64,000 nt of DNA from JBFLVU01 sp964589625 (GTDB taxonomy: Bacteria; Acidobacteriota; UBA4820; DSQY01): contig CAZPSH010000001.1 of the NCBI GenBank assembly GCA_964589625.1, forward strand, positions 1 through 64,000, read 5' to 3'. Under the pieces are notes generated by a model. That model was not told where the DNA came from and did no database searches. It worked only from the letters and a program-made list of their open reading frames with translations. The stretch's first letter is position 1. Each line of letters begins with the position of its first letter. Of the stretch, positions 33,578 through 40,958 are shown piece by piece. The position numbers and the translations under genes were made by a program.

Positions 33578-34249
33578 ATGAAGAACCGCGAGGCACCCCC
33601 GGGCGGCGAACCGTACGCCAGGCTCTGCGGCCATTGCGGGCGCCCGTACGACGCGGCGTCGAGCCTTTGGTGCGAGTGCATCACAGACCATCCCACGCTG
33701 GTTTGCCCCCACTGCCGAACCTGCTTTTGTGACGCAACCCGGGAGGAGATCGCGGCCTTCTGGAATGAAGCCCCGCCCTCCCTCTGGCGAAGGCGGCTCG
33801 AACGACAGGTCGAGCGGGAGAAAGGGCCGCCTTCCCTTGAGGGGAACCCCCTTCGGAGGCCCCTTATCCTGGTGGCGGACGACAACGACGACGCAAGGCT
33901 CATCTCGTTCCGGGTCCTGGAGGAGCTGGGCTACGGCGTGGTCCTGGCGCGTGACGGGATGGAGGCCTACGTCCTGACCTGCAAGTACTTGCCGGACCTC
34001 GTCCTGACCGACCAGGTCATGCCCCACATGGACGGCCGGAATCTGAGCCGAATGATCAAGTCCAGCCCTGAGCTGGCGGGGGTCCGAGTCATCCTCATGA
34101 CGGGCCTGTACAAGCGGGACCGCGAACGGATCGAGCTCCTGAGGGAGAGCCTCGCGGACGACTTCCTGCCGAAGCCCATCTCCTTCGACAAGCTCGGAGA
34201 GGTTCTTGCTGGATGGCTGAAGGTCCCGGAAGGCCCCGGCGGGCCGTGA
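33578..34249 (+). CDS. Response regulator with N-terminal zinc-ribbon-like domain
   Basis: 223 residues. Residues 17-52 hold Cys pairs CGHC, CEC, CPHC and CFC, a likely treble zinc site. After a basic linker, a receiver domain occupies about 92-215: acidic pocket VADDNDD, phosphorylated Asp in LVLTDQVMP, Thr in ILMTGLY and Lys in LPKPI. There is no DNA-binding output domain, so signalling through protein contact or via the zinc domain is inferred. No kinase is adjacent. The 3' end overlaps the start of rsmA. Confidence 0.85.
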   Translation: MKNREAPPGGEPYARLCGHCGRPYDAASSLWCECITDHPTLVCPHCRTCFCDATREEIAAFWNEAPPSLWRRRLERQVEREKGPPSLEGNPLRRPLILVADDNDDARLISFRVLEELGYGVVLARDGMEAYVLTCKYLPDLVLTDQVMPHMDGRNLSRMIKSSPELAGVRVILMTGLYKRDRERIELLRESLADDFLPKPISFDKLGEVLAGWLKVPEGPGGP

Positions 34250-35121
34250 TCCATCTCCATCGCGCCAAGAAGAGCCTGGGTCAGCATTTCCTTGTCTCCG
34301 AATCCGTCCTCTCCAGGGTGGCGGCGCTTTGCCGCGAGGCGGCCGAAGGGGCCGAGGCCATCCTGGAGATTGGCCCTGGGCGCGGGGTTCTCACCCGACG
34401 CCTTCTGGACTTTGGGTTGCCGATGCGGGCCGTGGAACTCGACGAATGCCTCGCCCGCGAGCTCGGGGGCCTTTTCCCCGCGCTGGAGGTCGCCGAAGGG
34501 GACGGGCGAGCGGTGGTATGGCCGGACCTTCCCGGAACCACCGGACTCTCGTCTTGGTTGCTGGCCGGGAATCTGCCCTACAACGCCGCCACCGAGATTC
34601 TGCTCAATGCGCTCGCTCAACCCGAAGTAGTCCAAGCCGCGGCCGTGATGCTGCAGAGGGAGGTGGCTTTGAAGTTCACGGCCCGTCCGGGCGGGGAGGG
34701 ATACGGGTGGATGGCCGCCTGGACCGCGGCGTGGTGGGAGGGGGCGGTGCGGCTCCATGTGCGGCCGGGGTCCTTCTCTCCTCCCCCTAGCGTCCGGTCC
34801 TCGTTCCTTGTTCTGAGGCGCCGAAAGACGCCGTTTCTCCCCCCGCGGTGCGCAGGACCGTACCGCGCCTTTCTGGAAGCCGCCTTCCGGCAGCCCCGAC
34901 GGACCCTGGCCTCCAATTTGGCGCGAAATCTTTATTCGGAGGGGCGGCCTTCGCCCGTTCGGTTGATAGGGATTCCCCCTGACCTACGGGCGGCCCAGGT
35001 TGGTCCGGAAGACTTGGCGAGGCTGTTCCTGGGGTGTTATGCAGCGCGACGGAAGTCCGGCGCGCTGGTTGCGGGTGGGGGTCCGGGGGAGGCGCCGCCG
35101 TGCCCCTCCCGGTATAGCTGA
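34213..35121 (+). CDS. rsmA: 16S rRNA adenine dimethyltransferase-like (RsmA/KsgA)
   Basis: 302 residues from the ATG at 34213, which follows GGAGAGG at 10 nt; a GTG at 34246 that overlaps the previous stop (GTGA) is an equally credible start. RsmA dimethylates two adjacent adenines near the 3' end of 16S rRNA with S-adenosylmethionine. SLGQHFL, the SAM loop EIGPGRGVLTRRLL and the catalytic NLPYNAATEILL are present, and the C-terminal helical domain is complete. The last 25 residues (Gly/Pro-rich) extend past the usual end. Convergent with the next gene. Confidence 0.92.
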   Translation: MAEGPGRPRRAVIHLHRAKKSLGQHFLVSESVLSRVAALCREAAEGAEAILEIGPGRGVLTRRLLDFGLPMRAVELDECLARELGGLFPALEVAEGDGRAVVWPDLPGTTGLSSWLLAGNLPYNAATEILLNALAQPEVVQAAAVMLQREVALKFTARPGGEGYGWMAAWTAAWWEGAVRLHVRPGSFSPPPSVRSSFLVLRRRKTPFLPPRCAGPYRAFLEAAFRQPRRTLASNLARNLYSEGRPSPVRLIGIPPDLRAAQVGPEDLARLFLGCYAARRKSGALVAGGGPGEAPPCPSRYS

Positions 35122-35149
35122 TCCCAGAAGATCCCCTGCGCGCCACTTG

Positions 35150-35827
35150 CTAGGGAACTACCAGGAGTTCGGGAGGATCGCTCGGAAAGGAACGGTACAG
35201 CGCCGCCCCTTGCACCGCGTCGAGGCGGAGCCGGATACGAAAGGGATCGGCGGGCCGGAGGCCGAGACCTTGGAGGAATTCCTCCCAACGAACCCGCCAC
35301 GAACTGACTTCCATCCGGGCCCCGGGGATCTCTCCCTCCAGCACCACCAGCAGGGTTCGCCCTCCCTCGAACTGGATCCGGTAGGACGGGGGCACAGGGA
35401 TGAGATCCTCCAGCGTGGGAGGTTCCACTCCGGCCGTTCCGGGGGTGGGGGTTGTGGTTTCGTCCCCCGGGATGATGCGGATGCGATGGACCTGGGCCGG
35501 GGGATCGAGGTGTCCCTGGGACCAGGTGGCGGCGATCCATCGGTCATCGGCCTCCCTAGCGAGGAGAAGACGACGGGGGGATCCCACCTCCAGCGACTCC
35601 GCCGCGTAGGCGGCGATCATGGCACCTGTATGACAGAGTCGCAGCTCCCTTTGAGAGAGGTCCAGCTCCAAATAGAAGCGCTTGGAAGCCGCCAGGGCGG
35701 CTCGTTTCAAGAGTACGGCTTTGTCCCCCGGGGCGGTAGCCTGGGCGAGAGCCAGGGCGGGAGCGGAGAAGGCCGTCCAGGCCGCCAGGAGAAACACGGA
35801 AAAGGTCCTGCTCGGATTCGTCGTCAT
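35150..35827 (-). CDS. Secreted protein resembling a catalytically dead YkuD domain
   Basis: 225 residues with a signal peptide (FSVFLLAAWTAFSAPALALA). Residues about 50-90, FYLELDLSQRELRLCHTG then a later SLEVGSPRR, resemble the opening strands of L,D-transpeptidases, but the HG and S-H-G-C catalytic segment is absent. It is the last gene of a three-gene cluster with two real L,D-transpeptidases; its ATG is 5 nt beyond the previous stop, without a strong site, which suggests coupling. A non-enzymatic partner that binds peptidoglycan or regulates the enzymes is inferred. It might instead be an unrelated beta domain. Confidence 0.6.
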   Translation of the reverse strand: MTTNPSRTFSVFLLAAWTAFSAPALALAQATAPGDKAVLLKRAALAASKRFYLELDLSQRELRLCHTGAMIAAYAAESLEVGSPRRLLLAREADDRWIAATWSQGHLDPPAQVHRIRIIPGDETTTPTPGTAGVEPPTLEDLIPVPPSYRIQFEGGRTLLVVLEGEIPGARMEVSSWRVRWEEFLQGLGLRPADPFRIRLRLDAVQGAALYRSFPSDPPELLVVP

Positions 35828-35832
35828 GGCGT

Positions 35833-36585
35833 TCAGTACATGTAAACGGCGGCGCCCACCGGAACCTTCTTCCAAACCACCCGGAGGTCGTCGCGGCCCA
35901 CCCGGATGCAGCCGTGGCTTACGTTCTTTCCCAAAAGCCGAGTATAGAGGGTTCCGTGGATCATGTAGCCCGGGGGGCCTCCGCCGAGATCCAAGGCGTA
36001 CTCGCCCAGCATTCCCTCCTGAATGCGGTCCGAACGGCGCTTGGGAATGGGTTCTCCCGATTCGATGTAATCCCAGTCGGGCGCCACCCAAATGGGATTC
36101 TCCCGTTTGCCCTTTACGTAAAAGCGCCCTGCGGGGGTGTCGAATACCCATTGGCGGTCGGTCTTCGGATCATCGAGGACGGAGCCTGCGCCCGCCGAGA
36201 TGACGGCCGTCAGGAGGACCTTGTCGCCCTCGCGCAGATGAAGGAGGTTCTTGACCCGGTCGATAACGATGAAGACCCCCTTCGGGCGAATCTTAGCCAG
36301 CGTTGCCTCGGCGGCCGAAGCGGCCTTTTCGAGCGTCTGGCCGGAAGGGAGTTCGGGCGGGTGCGCCGTGTGCTCAACGACGTAATCGTCGCGAAGGGGG
36401 GAGTAGCGGTAGCCGGTGGAAAAGAAGACGAAGATCCCGAGGCAGATCAGCGGGATGCCCACAAAGAGAAAAAGGAGGACGAGGGCCCTCAGGGAGCGGA
36501 CGAGGAGGCCCCCCCTCGCCGGGGCGTCTTGGGGTGTAGGCGCCTGAGCCGGGAATTCTGTCCGAACGTCCCCGCCTTCGCTCAT
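35833..36585 (-). CDS. L,D-transpeptidase (YkuD family)
   Basis: 250 residues. Cytoplasmic N-terminus, one membrane span (about 33-57), then a periplasmic YkuD domain (about 100-250) with MIHGTLYTRLLG and the catalytic SHGCIRVG. Such enzymes make 3-3 peptidoglycan crosslinks or attach lipoproteins to peptidoglycan through a Cys acyl intermediate. DLGGGPPGYMIHG is a typical substrate-pocket segment. The ATG at 36585 overlaps the stop of the next transpeptidase gene upstream (ATGA). The membrane anchor replaces the cleaved signal seen in many relatives. Confidence 0.92.
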   Translation of the reverse strand: MSEGGDVRTEFPAQAPTPQDAPARGGLLVRSLRALVLLFLFVGIPLICLGIFVFFSTGYRYSPLRDDYVVEHTAHPPELPSGQTLEKAASAAEATLAKIRPKGVFIVIDRVKNLLHLREGDKVLLTAVISAGAGSVLDDPKTDRQWVFDTPAGRFYVKGKRENPIWVAPDWDYIESGEPIPKRRSDRIQEGMLGEYALDLGGGPPGYMIHGTLYTRLLGKNVSHGCIRVGRDDLRVVWKKVPVGAAVYMY

Positions 36586-37742
36586 CGGTACGACTCCGCC
36601 CTTCGAAGCATGGACCGGATGGGTCCGTCCCCGCCATCGGAACCGACGATGGCCACCACCGTGTTCAGCGGCGTCTCATTATACAAGACCGCCATGTCGC
36701 GGTCGCCTGGTGCAACGCAGCCGTCGGTCCAGTCGTATCCCAGGCCTCCTTGCCCGTGGATCTCGATGAGCCCGCCGATGCCCGTCCTCCGGGTCAGCCG
36801 GCCGTGGGCCTTCAGTTCGGCGAAACGCCTGCGGTCCTCGTCGTTGGGATAATTCAGGAGGAGGGCCAGACCGAACTTGGACTGGCCGTGGCCCTTCTTC
36901 TTCACCACCCTGTACAGTCCCTCGGGGGTGGCCCGGTCCCCGGCGTGCATCTTCTGGTTGATGGACTTTGCGCCGAGGTCCACCCGAACGGTTCGGACGA
37001 GGCGCCCAGCCTTGTACACGTGGAGGACGTGGTGTTCCTTGTTTACGACCATGGCGATTCCCGCGGGGCCCTTGGAGGCCTCCACGGCCTGGCGGATCCA
37101 CCCTCTCCAGCGGCTCACGTTGCCTGGGTCCGAGAACCGGGAGAGCGAGAGCTTGGATCTCGTGTGGGCATGATCGCTGGAGGACTTGGAGGCCCTGGCC
37201 TCCGCGGCGGCCTCGTCGTAGCGGGCCGCGGCGAGGTAGGTCTGAGCCTTCTTCAGGTGCATCTCGGCATCCGCGATGTGAGATCGCGTGGAAGCGACGG
37301 GAAGGCTCGCCTCCACCAAGTCGAGGGAGTCGTCGAGGGAATCGCGGGCCTCGGCGATCAGTCGTTCCGCCTCCCTGCGCATCCTGCTCTGGTGCGCCGC
37401 CGTGTCCCGCCAGAGGAGAAAGGCCTTCCTTTGCGCCTCGTCCATGGACTTCTGGGCCCTCACGAAGTCCCGGGTTCCCCAGTAGCCGGCCGCCTGAAGG
37501 TTCATTTCGAATCGGGCTCGCTTGAGGGCGTCCTTGGCGGATTGGTACCGCTGGGAGTAGATGCGTTGGGCACCCGAGGTCCGCGCCTCATCGAGGAATC
37601 GCTGTGCGCCCCGTCCCAGGGAGTCGGCGGGAAGGTCCTGGCTGCCGTCCACAAGCGGAACGATGCGGGCCGAGGCGAACCAGACAGCCGCCAGGAGAAA
37701 GATCCAGGTGAATAGCCTCAGAAACTGCCGAATTCGGGGCAA
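36582..37742 (-). CDS. L,D-transpeptidase with long N-terminal helical domain
   Basis: 386 residues. Membrane anchor at residues 8-30, a long alpha-helical region (about 40-200) rich in Arg/Ala/Glu, then a YkuD domain (about 225-380). The active-site segment reads EIHGQGGLGYDWTDGCVAPG: His and Cys are present but Ser is replaced by Thr and the usual Arg after Cys is missing, as in the YafK/DpaA-like branch. Those relatives can cleave rather than build links, so activity is uncertain. The helical part may bind partners. It heads the three-gene cluster and follows the lipoprotein terminator. Confidence 0.88.
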   Translation of the reverse strand: MPRIRQFLRLFTWIFLLAAVWFASARIVPLVDGSQDLPADSLGRGAQRFLDEARTSGAQRIYSQRYQSAKDALKRARFEMNLQAAGYWGTRDFVRAQKSMDEAQRKAFLLWRDTAAHQSRMRREAERLIAEARDSLDDSLDLVEASLPVASTRSHIADAEMHLKKAQTYLAAARYDEAAAEARASKSSSDHAHTRSKLSLSRFSDPGNVSRWRGWIRQAVEASKGPAGIAMVVNKEHHVLHVYKAGRLVRTVRVDLGAKSINQKMHAGDRATPEGLYRVVKKKGHGQSKFGLALLLNYPNDEDRRRFAELKAHGRLTRRTGIGGLIEIHGQGGLGYDWTDGCVAPGDRDMAVLYNETPLNTVVAIVGSDGGDGPIRSMLRRAESYR

Positions 37743-37759
37743 GGCGTCGGTCCTCGCTC

Positions 37760-37789
37760 AAAAAAGAGGGGGCGGCAGGGCCGCCCCCT
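37760..37789 (-). terminator. Intrinsic terminator of the lipoprotein gene
   Basis: Stem GGGGGCGGC (37768-37776) with GCCGCCCCC (37780-37788), 3-nt loop, extended by A-T. On the minus strand it is followed by TTTTTT (complement of 37760-37765). It lies about 30 nt beyond the stop at 37820. Confidence 0.92.
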
Positions 37790-37819
37790 TCCTTTAGGGG
37801 TACACGAGGTAAAAGGTAC

Positions 37820-38410
37820 CTACCTCTTGCCCTTTTTCATCTCAATGGCGGTCTGGACGTCGGCCACGACCTTGTCGGCCTTCGCCTTGGCGCCGTCGGC
37901 CTTGGCCTTGGCGTCAAAGAACTTCTCGGCGGTCATGTCGGCCTTGGCAGCCTCGATCTCCTGAGCGGCGGCGTCCACGTCACCGGTCATGGCTTCGAGG
38001 TCGGCCTTGGAGCCCTTGCCCTTGGGGGCCTTGGTGAGGGCCTCGCGGGCGGCGACGACGGCGGCGTCGGCGGCGGTGATGGCGGCTTCGGCGTCGGCCT
38101 TGGCCTTGGCCTTGCCGGCCTCGGCATCCGTCTTGGCCTGGTCAGCCAGACCCTGGAGTTCGGTGGTCATCTGGGTGGCGACCTTGTAGCTCTTGAAGAA
38201 CTTGCTTTGCTGGGTGGCGAGTTCCTGGTCCAGGGCGGCCAGCTTGTCCTCGGCGGCCTTGAGGGACTCGGGGGCGTAGATGTCAGCCTGGGCGGCCTTG
38301 GCGGCATCCAGAGCGGCCTTGGCGGCGTCGATCTGCTGCTGCGGGGGCTTGGCGCAGGCGACCAGGGCGATCAAAGCGAGAACCAACAGGCTTCCAAGAA
38401 TCTTCCTCAT
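37820..38410 (-). CDS. Ala/Lys-rich coiled-coil lipoprotein
   Basis: 196 residues. The N-terminus MRKILGSLLVLALIALVAC is a lipoprotein signal with lipobox LVAC. The mature part is almost entirely helical, with Ala, Lys, Asp, Glu repeats (AKAALDAAKAAQAD, DAKAKADGAKAKADK), like DUF4398-type or Lpp-like spacers. It may span from the outer membrane to peptidoglycan, which fits the following transpeptidase genes, though a terminator separates them. The ATG at 38410 follows AAGGAG. It has its own promoter and a roughly 170-nt leader with two hairpins, and a strong terminator, which suggests a highly expressed stand-alone gene. Confidence 0.85.
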   Translation of the reverse strand: MRKILGSLLVLALIALVACAKPPQQQIDAAKAALDAAKAAQADIYAPESLKAAEDKLAALDQELATQQSKFFKSYKVATQMTTELQGLADQAKTDAEAGKAKAKADAEAAITAADAAVVAAREALTKAPKGKGSKADLEAMTGDVDAAAQEIEAAKADMTAEKFFDAKAKADGAKAKADKVVADVQTAIEMKKGKR

Positions 38411-38443
38411 GTCTCCTTCACTCCTTTCGGTTAACCTTCCGGC

Positions 38444-38464
38444 CGGCATAAGCCACTTATGCCG
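38444..38464 (-). promoter_or_regulatory. Perfect 9-bp hairpin in the lipoprotein leader
   Basis: CGGCATAAG and CTTATGCCG are perfect inverted copies separated by 3 nt, 34 nt before the lipoprotein start. It could be a leader hairpin or a regulator-binding palindrome. Confidence 0.55.
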
Positions 38465-38554
38465 TCACCTCGACCCACGTTCAACGGATTGTCCGCTTAG
38501 TTGCTTCTGGTTTGGCAACTGGCTTGGTGGTTCGATCACCGCGCGCTGCCTCCA

Positions 38555-38571
38555 CCCCCGAAAAACGGGGG
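38555..38571 (-). promoter_or_regulatory. Upstream hairpin in the lipoprotein leader
   Basis: CCCCCG (38555-38560) pairs with CGGGGG (38566-38571) around a 5-nt A-loop (T-loop on the minus strand). It would lie near the 5' end of the predicted transcript and could stabilise it. Confidence 0.5.
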
Positions 38572-38586
38572 GTTCATCTCAGGGGG

Positions 38587-38615
38587 AGGGTACACCCAAA
38601 GCCCCCCCTTGTCAA
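38587..38615 (-). promoter_or_regulatory. Sigma70-like promoter for the lipoprotein gene
   Basis: On the minus strand TTGACA (38615-38610), a 17-nt spacer and TACCCT (38592-38587). The -35 is perfect, the -10 matches at three positions. It predicts a leader of about 170 nt. Confidence 0.55.
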
Positions 38616-38629
38616 GGCCTAAAGGCTCC

Positions 38630-39481
38630 TCACGGAAAGGGGACCGGGACGAAACAGAGGGCGAAGGCGAAGGCCGCGGCTCCCCCTCGCAGGACCTGCC
38701 CCGTCGTCAAAGGGCGGGCATCGTCAAGGGTGGGCGGATGCCGGAGACCCAGGACGAGGAATAGAAGGCCCACCCAGAGGAGCCACTGAGGGTGAAAGAG
38801 GCCGAGGACCAGGAAAAAGACGGCCGCCGCGACGGACACGTGCCGATGCCGGGGCCCGAGGAAGGCGTACAGTACGTGGCCTCCGTCCAACTGCCCCGTG
38901 GGAAGGAGGTTCAGGCCCTGGACGAAGAACCCCAGCCAAGCCGAAAGGAGGAGGGGGTTTTCGAAAAACGTAAGGGTTAGGTCCCACCGGTCCCACGCGA
39001 TTCCCCGCAAGAAGGAAAAGGCAAGGGGGAGGTTCACATTGAAACCCAGGTCCGCGGGGGCCCGGTATCCCAGCGGGCCCGCCGCCAGCCCCGATAGGGC
39101 CACGAGGAGGGTCGCGCCGAGCCCCCACAGGGGACCGTTGGCTCCGACCTCCATCAGTGCGCCGCGGTCGGGCACCGCCCCTTTCAGGCGGATGAATGCC
39201 CCAAAGGTGCCCAAGGACAGGAGCGGAGGACCGGGGATGAAGGTGGGCCAGGTGGCGGGGATCCCGTGCTTTCGGGCCGTAAGAAAATGGCCCATCTCGT
39301 GGACGCCGAGGATGAAGAGGAGCGAGAGCGAAAAGGGGAGGCCGAGGAGGAGCGTCGAGGGTGATCGGAGCACCTCCCTGGTAGCATCCGCCAACCCCAG
39401 GTCCGAGAACCGGGGATGGACGAGGACTCCTGAGATCAAGGTGGTCGTGAACGTGGCCAGAAGGAGAAGGCCCTGGCTCAT
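38630..39481 (-). CDS. Site-2 protease family (M50) membrane metalloprotease
   Basis: 283 residues from the ATG at 39481, which follows AAGGAGGAG; the open frame reaches a TTG at 39529 with no better site. Six or so membrane segments. The zinc motif HEMGH lies in FILGVHEMGHFLTARKHG and the third ligand in NLLPTGQLDGGHVLYA. Members cleave membrane-bound proteins, often anti-sigma factors, inside the bilayer. No PDZ domain is present, as in the short sporulation- or cyanobacterial-type branch. The two anti-sigma proteins in this window are possible substrates; this is speculation. Confidence 0.92.
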   Translation of the reverse strand: MSQGLLLLATFTTTLISGVLVHPRFSDLGLADATREVLRSPSTLLLGLPFSLSLLFILGVHEMGHFLTARKHGIPATWPTFIPGPPLLSLGTFGAFIRLKGAVPDRGALMEVGANGPLWGLGATLLVALSGLAAGPLGYRAPADLGFNVNLPLAFSFLRGIAWDRWDLTLTFFENPLLLSAWLGFFVQGLNLLPTGQLDGGHVLYAFLGPRHRHVSVAAAVFFLVLGLFHPQWLLWVGLLFLVLGLRHPPTLDDARPLTTGQVLRGGAAAFAFALCFVPVPFP

Positions 39482-39532
39482 TCGCCAGGGCTCCTCCTTG
39501 CCGTGGACTCGTATCGGGCGACCGTCCAACCG

Positions 39533-39796
39533 TCAGTCGAAAAAGTGGCTGGAGGGCTTGAACTTGATGGTCTTGCCGGGGGGAATTTGGACCGATTCTC
39601 CGGTCTTCAGGTTTCGGCCCACCCCGCGCTTGCGTTCCTTGACGCTGAAGACTCCGAACCCTCGAAACTCCACTCGCTCACCCTGCGCCAGCGCGTCGCG
39701 GATGGCGTCGAAGACGAGGTCCACCGAATCCTGCGCCCTCAAGCGGGGAAGGTCGGCCACCTTTGAAACTTCCGCCACGATGTCTGCCTTAATCAT
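39533..39796 (-). CDS. HU/IHF family DNA-binding protein
   Basis: 87 residues. The start MIKADIVAEVSK and the arm-flanking VEFRGFGVFSVKERKRGVGRN and RNLKTGESVQIPPGKTIKFKP stretches are typical of HU/IHF. It bends and compacts DNA as a dimer. The ATG at 39796 follows AAGGAGAG. A near-perfect promoter lies 29 nt upstream. This is the second HU/IHF-type gene in the window (the other at 44550) and they differ clearly in sequence. Confidence 0.95.
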   Translation of the reverse strand: MIKADIVAEVSKVADLPRLRAQDSVDLVFDAIRDALAQGERVEFRGFGVFSVKERKRGVGRNLKTGESVQIPPGKTIKFKPSSHFFD

Positions 39797-39824
39797 TGCC
39801 CTCTCCTTCGGTCCCAGGGCGGAG

Positions 39825-39853
39825 ACTATAGGGCCCGCCCTTCCCCCTGTCAA
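39825..39853 (-). promoter_or_regulatory. Near-consensus sigma70 promoter of the HU gene
   Basis: TTGACA (39853-39848), 17-nt spacer, TATAGT (39830-39825) on the minus strand. Six of six and five of six matches. Predicted start is close to the ribosome-binding site, giving a short leader. Confidence 0.85.
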
Positions 39854-39900
39854 GACGTTTGCCGGCGTACCGGGATTCGCGGGTAGGCCCGGCTCGGCGG

Positions 39901-40245
39901 TTAGTTCTTGAAGGAGGAAACGGCCTCGTCAAAGCCCTCGTAGTACTCGAAGACCGTGGCCAGTTGGGTGATGGTCAGCAGATCGTGGATCTTCTTGGTC
40001 AGGTTCACCAGCTTCAGGGTGGCATCGTGATGGCGGGCCGTCGTGTAAGCCGCCACGAGTTCACCCAGTCCCGTGGAGTCCATGAAGGACACGCCGCCCA
40101 GGTCCACGAGAATCTGCTTTCTGCCCTGCTCCAGGAGTCCCTTGATCAGGTCCCGCATGGTGACGTCCCCGCCGCCCATGGTGATCGAGCCCTTCAGCTC
40201 CAGGACGCTGATTCCGCTCTTTTCGTAGACGCGATGGTTCATCAT
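39901..40245 (-). CDS. STAS-domain anti-anti-sigma factor
   Basis: 114 residues, a single STAS domain. The phosphorylatable Ser is in MDSTGLGELVAA. By family logic the unphosphorylated form binds the anti-sigma kinase and frees a partner; the kinase gene at 40242 overlaps it by ATGA. A PP2C phosphatase of the SpoIIE type (42722 or 27903) would remove the phosphate. The C-terminus (FEYYEGFDEAVSSFKN) is normal. No cognate sigma-B-like factor is in the window, so the final output is unknown. Confidence 0.92.
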   Translation of the reverse strand: MMNHRVYEKSGISVLELKGSITMGGGDVTMRDLIKGLLEQGRKQILVDLGGVSFMDSTGLGELVAAYTTARHHDATLKLVNLTKKIHDLLTITQLATVFEYYEGFDEAVSSFKN

Positions 40246-40700
40246 TCGCCTGCCTCCTTGTCTTCGTTCGAATCAAGATCCACGGACATGCAAATGCCGA
40301 AGCGGCCGTCCGCGGAGCGTGCGAAATCGGCGCGGTCCGTGAATTGTCGGATTAAAAAGATGCCCCGCCCGTTGGGTTTGAAAAGATTTTCCGGACGGCG
40401 GGGGTCTGAAAGAACCCCGGGGGAAAACCCTGGGCCCTCGTCCCATACCCGAATCGTAAAAGTAGCCCCCGAGACCTCCATCTCGACCTCGACCCATTTG
40501 TTGAAGTCGTTCTTGTTCCCGTGGAGAACCGCGTTGTTCACGGCCTCCCGAAGGGAGAGGGCGATCCAGTCCAACCGCTCCGCGGGGAGGGGGACCAGCC
40601 GGGCCACCTGACCGAGAACCGTGTGAAAGAGGTCCGAATAGCGCAGGTGGGAGCGGACGCGGATGCTGACCTTAAGATCGTTCCGGGTTTCAGGCCCCAC
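40242..40700 (-). CDS. RsbW-like anti-sigma/anti-anti-sigma kinase
   Basis: 152 residues. A GHKL ATPase domain: N box SLREAVNNAVLHGN, then WDEGPGFSP (G1) and NGRGIFLIRQFTD (G2). It would phosphorylate the coupled STAS protein and sequester a sigma factor or another target. The start is a GTG at 40700 after a G-rich site; no ATG exists nearby in frame. A near-consensus promoter lies 200 nt upstream, leaving a long leader. The C-terminal tail is acidic (DLDSNEDKEAGE). Confidence 0.9.
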   Translation of the reverse strand: MGPETRNDLKVSIRVRSHLRYSDLFHTVLGQVARLVPLPAERLDWIALSLREAVNNAVLHGNKNDFNKWVEVEMEVSGATFTIRVWDEGPGFSPGVLSDPRRPENLFKPNGRGIFLIRQFTDRADFARSADGRFGICMSVDLDSNEDKEAGE

Positions 40701-40903
40701 GTCGCCCCCCGTCCGGCTGGGATGCTGTCCCGATCCTCAACCCGATGGCCCCGAAGATCATTCCTTTATCGCCGCCGGGTGCGCCTCCGCAAGCCCGCAT
40801 GGGCGCGGAGTCCCGGAGGGCGGAGCCCCTTTCCGGACCTTGGCGTGGGAGGCGATTTCGAAGATCGAGGGGAACCCGCACTCCGTTGGCCTCCAGGGTG
40901 TGG

Positions 40904-40932
40904 ATTATAGGGTAGGGAAAGAGAAGGGTCAA
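40904..40932 (-). promoter_or_regulatory. Near-consensus sigma70 promoter of the anti-sigma kinase/STAS operon
   Basis: On the minus strand TTGACC (40932-40927), 17-nt spacer and a perfect TATAAT (40909-40904). The predicted leader runs about 197 nt to the GTG at 40700 and contains no gene I can support and no riboswitch I recognise. It begins just after the GGDEF gene ends. Confidence 0.85.
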
Positions 40933-40958
40933 ACCTGCGGAAACCCCTCTCCCGAGCT

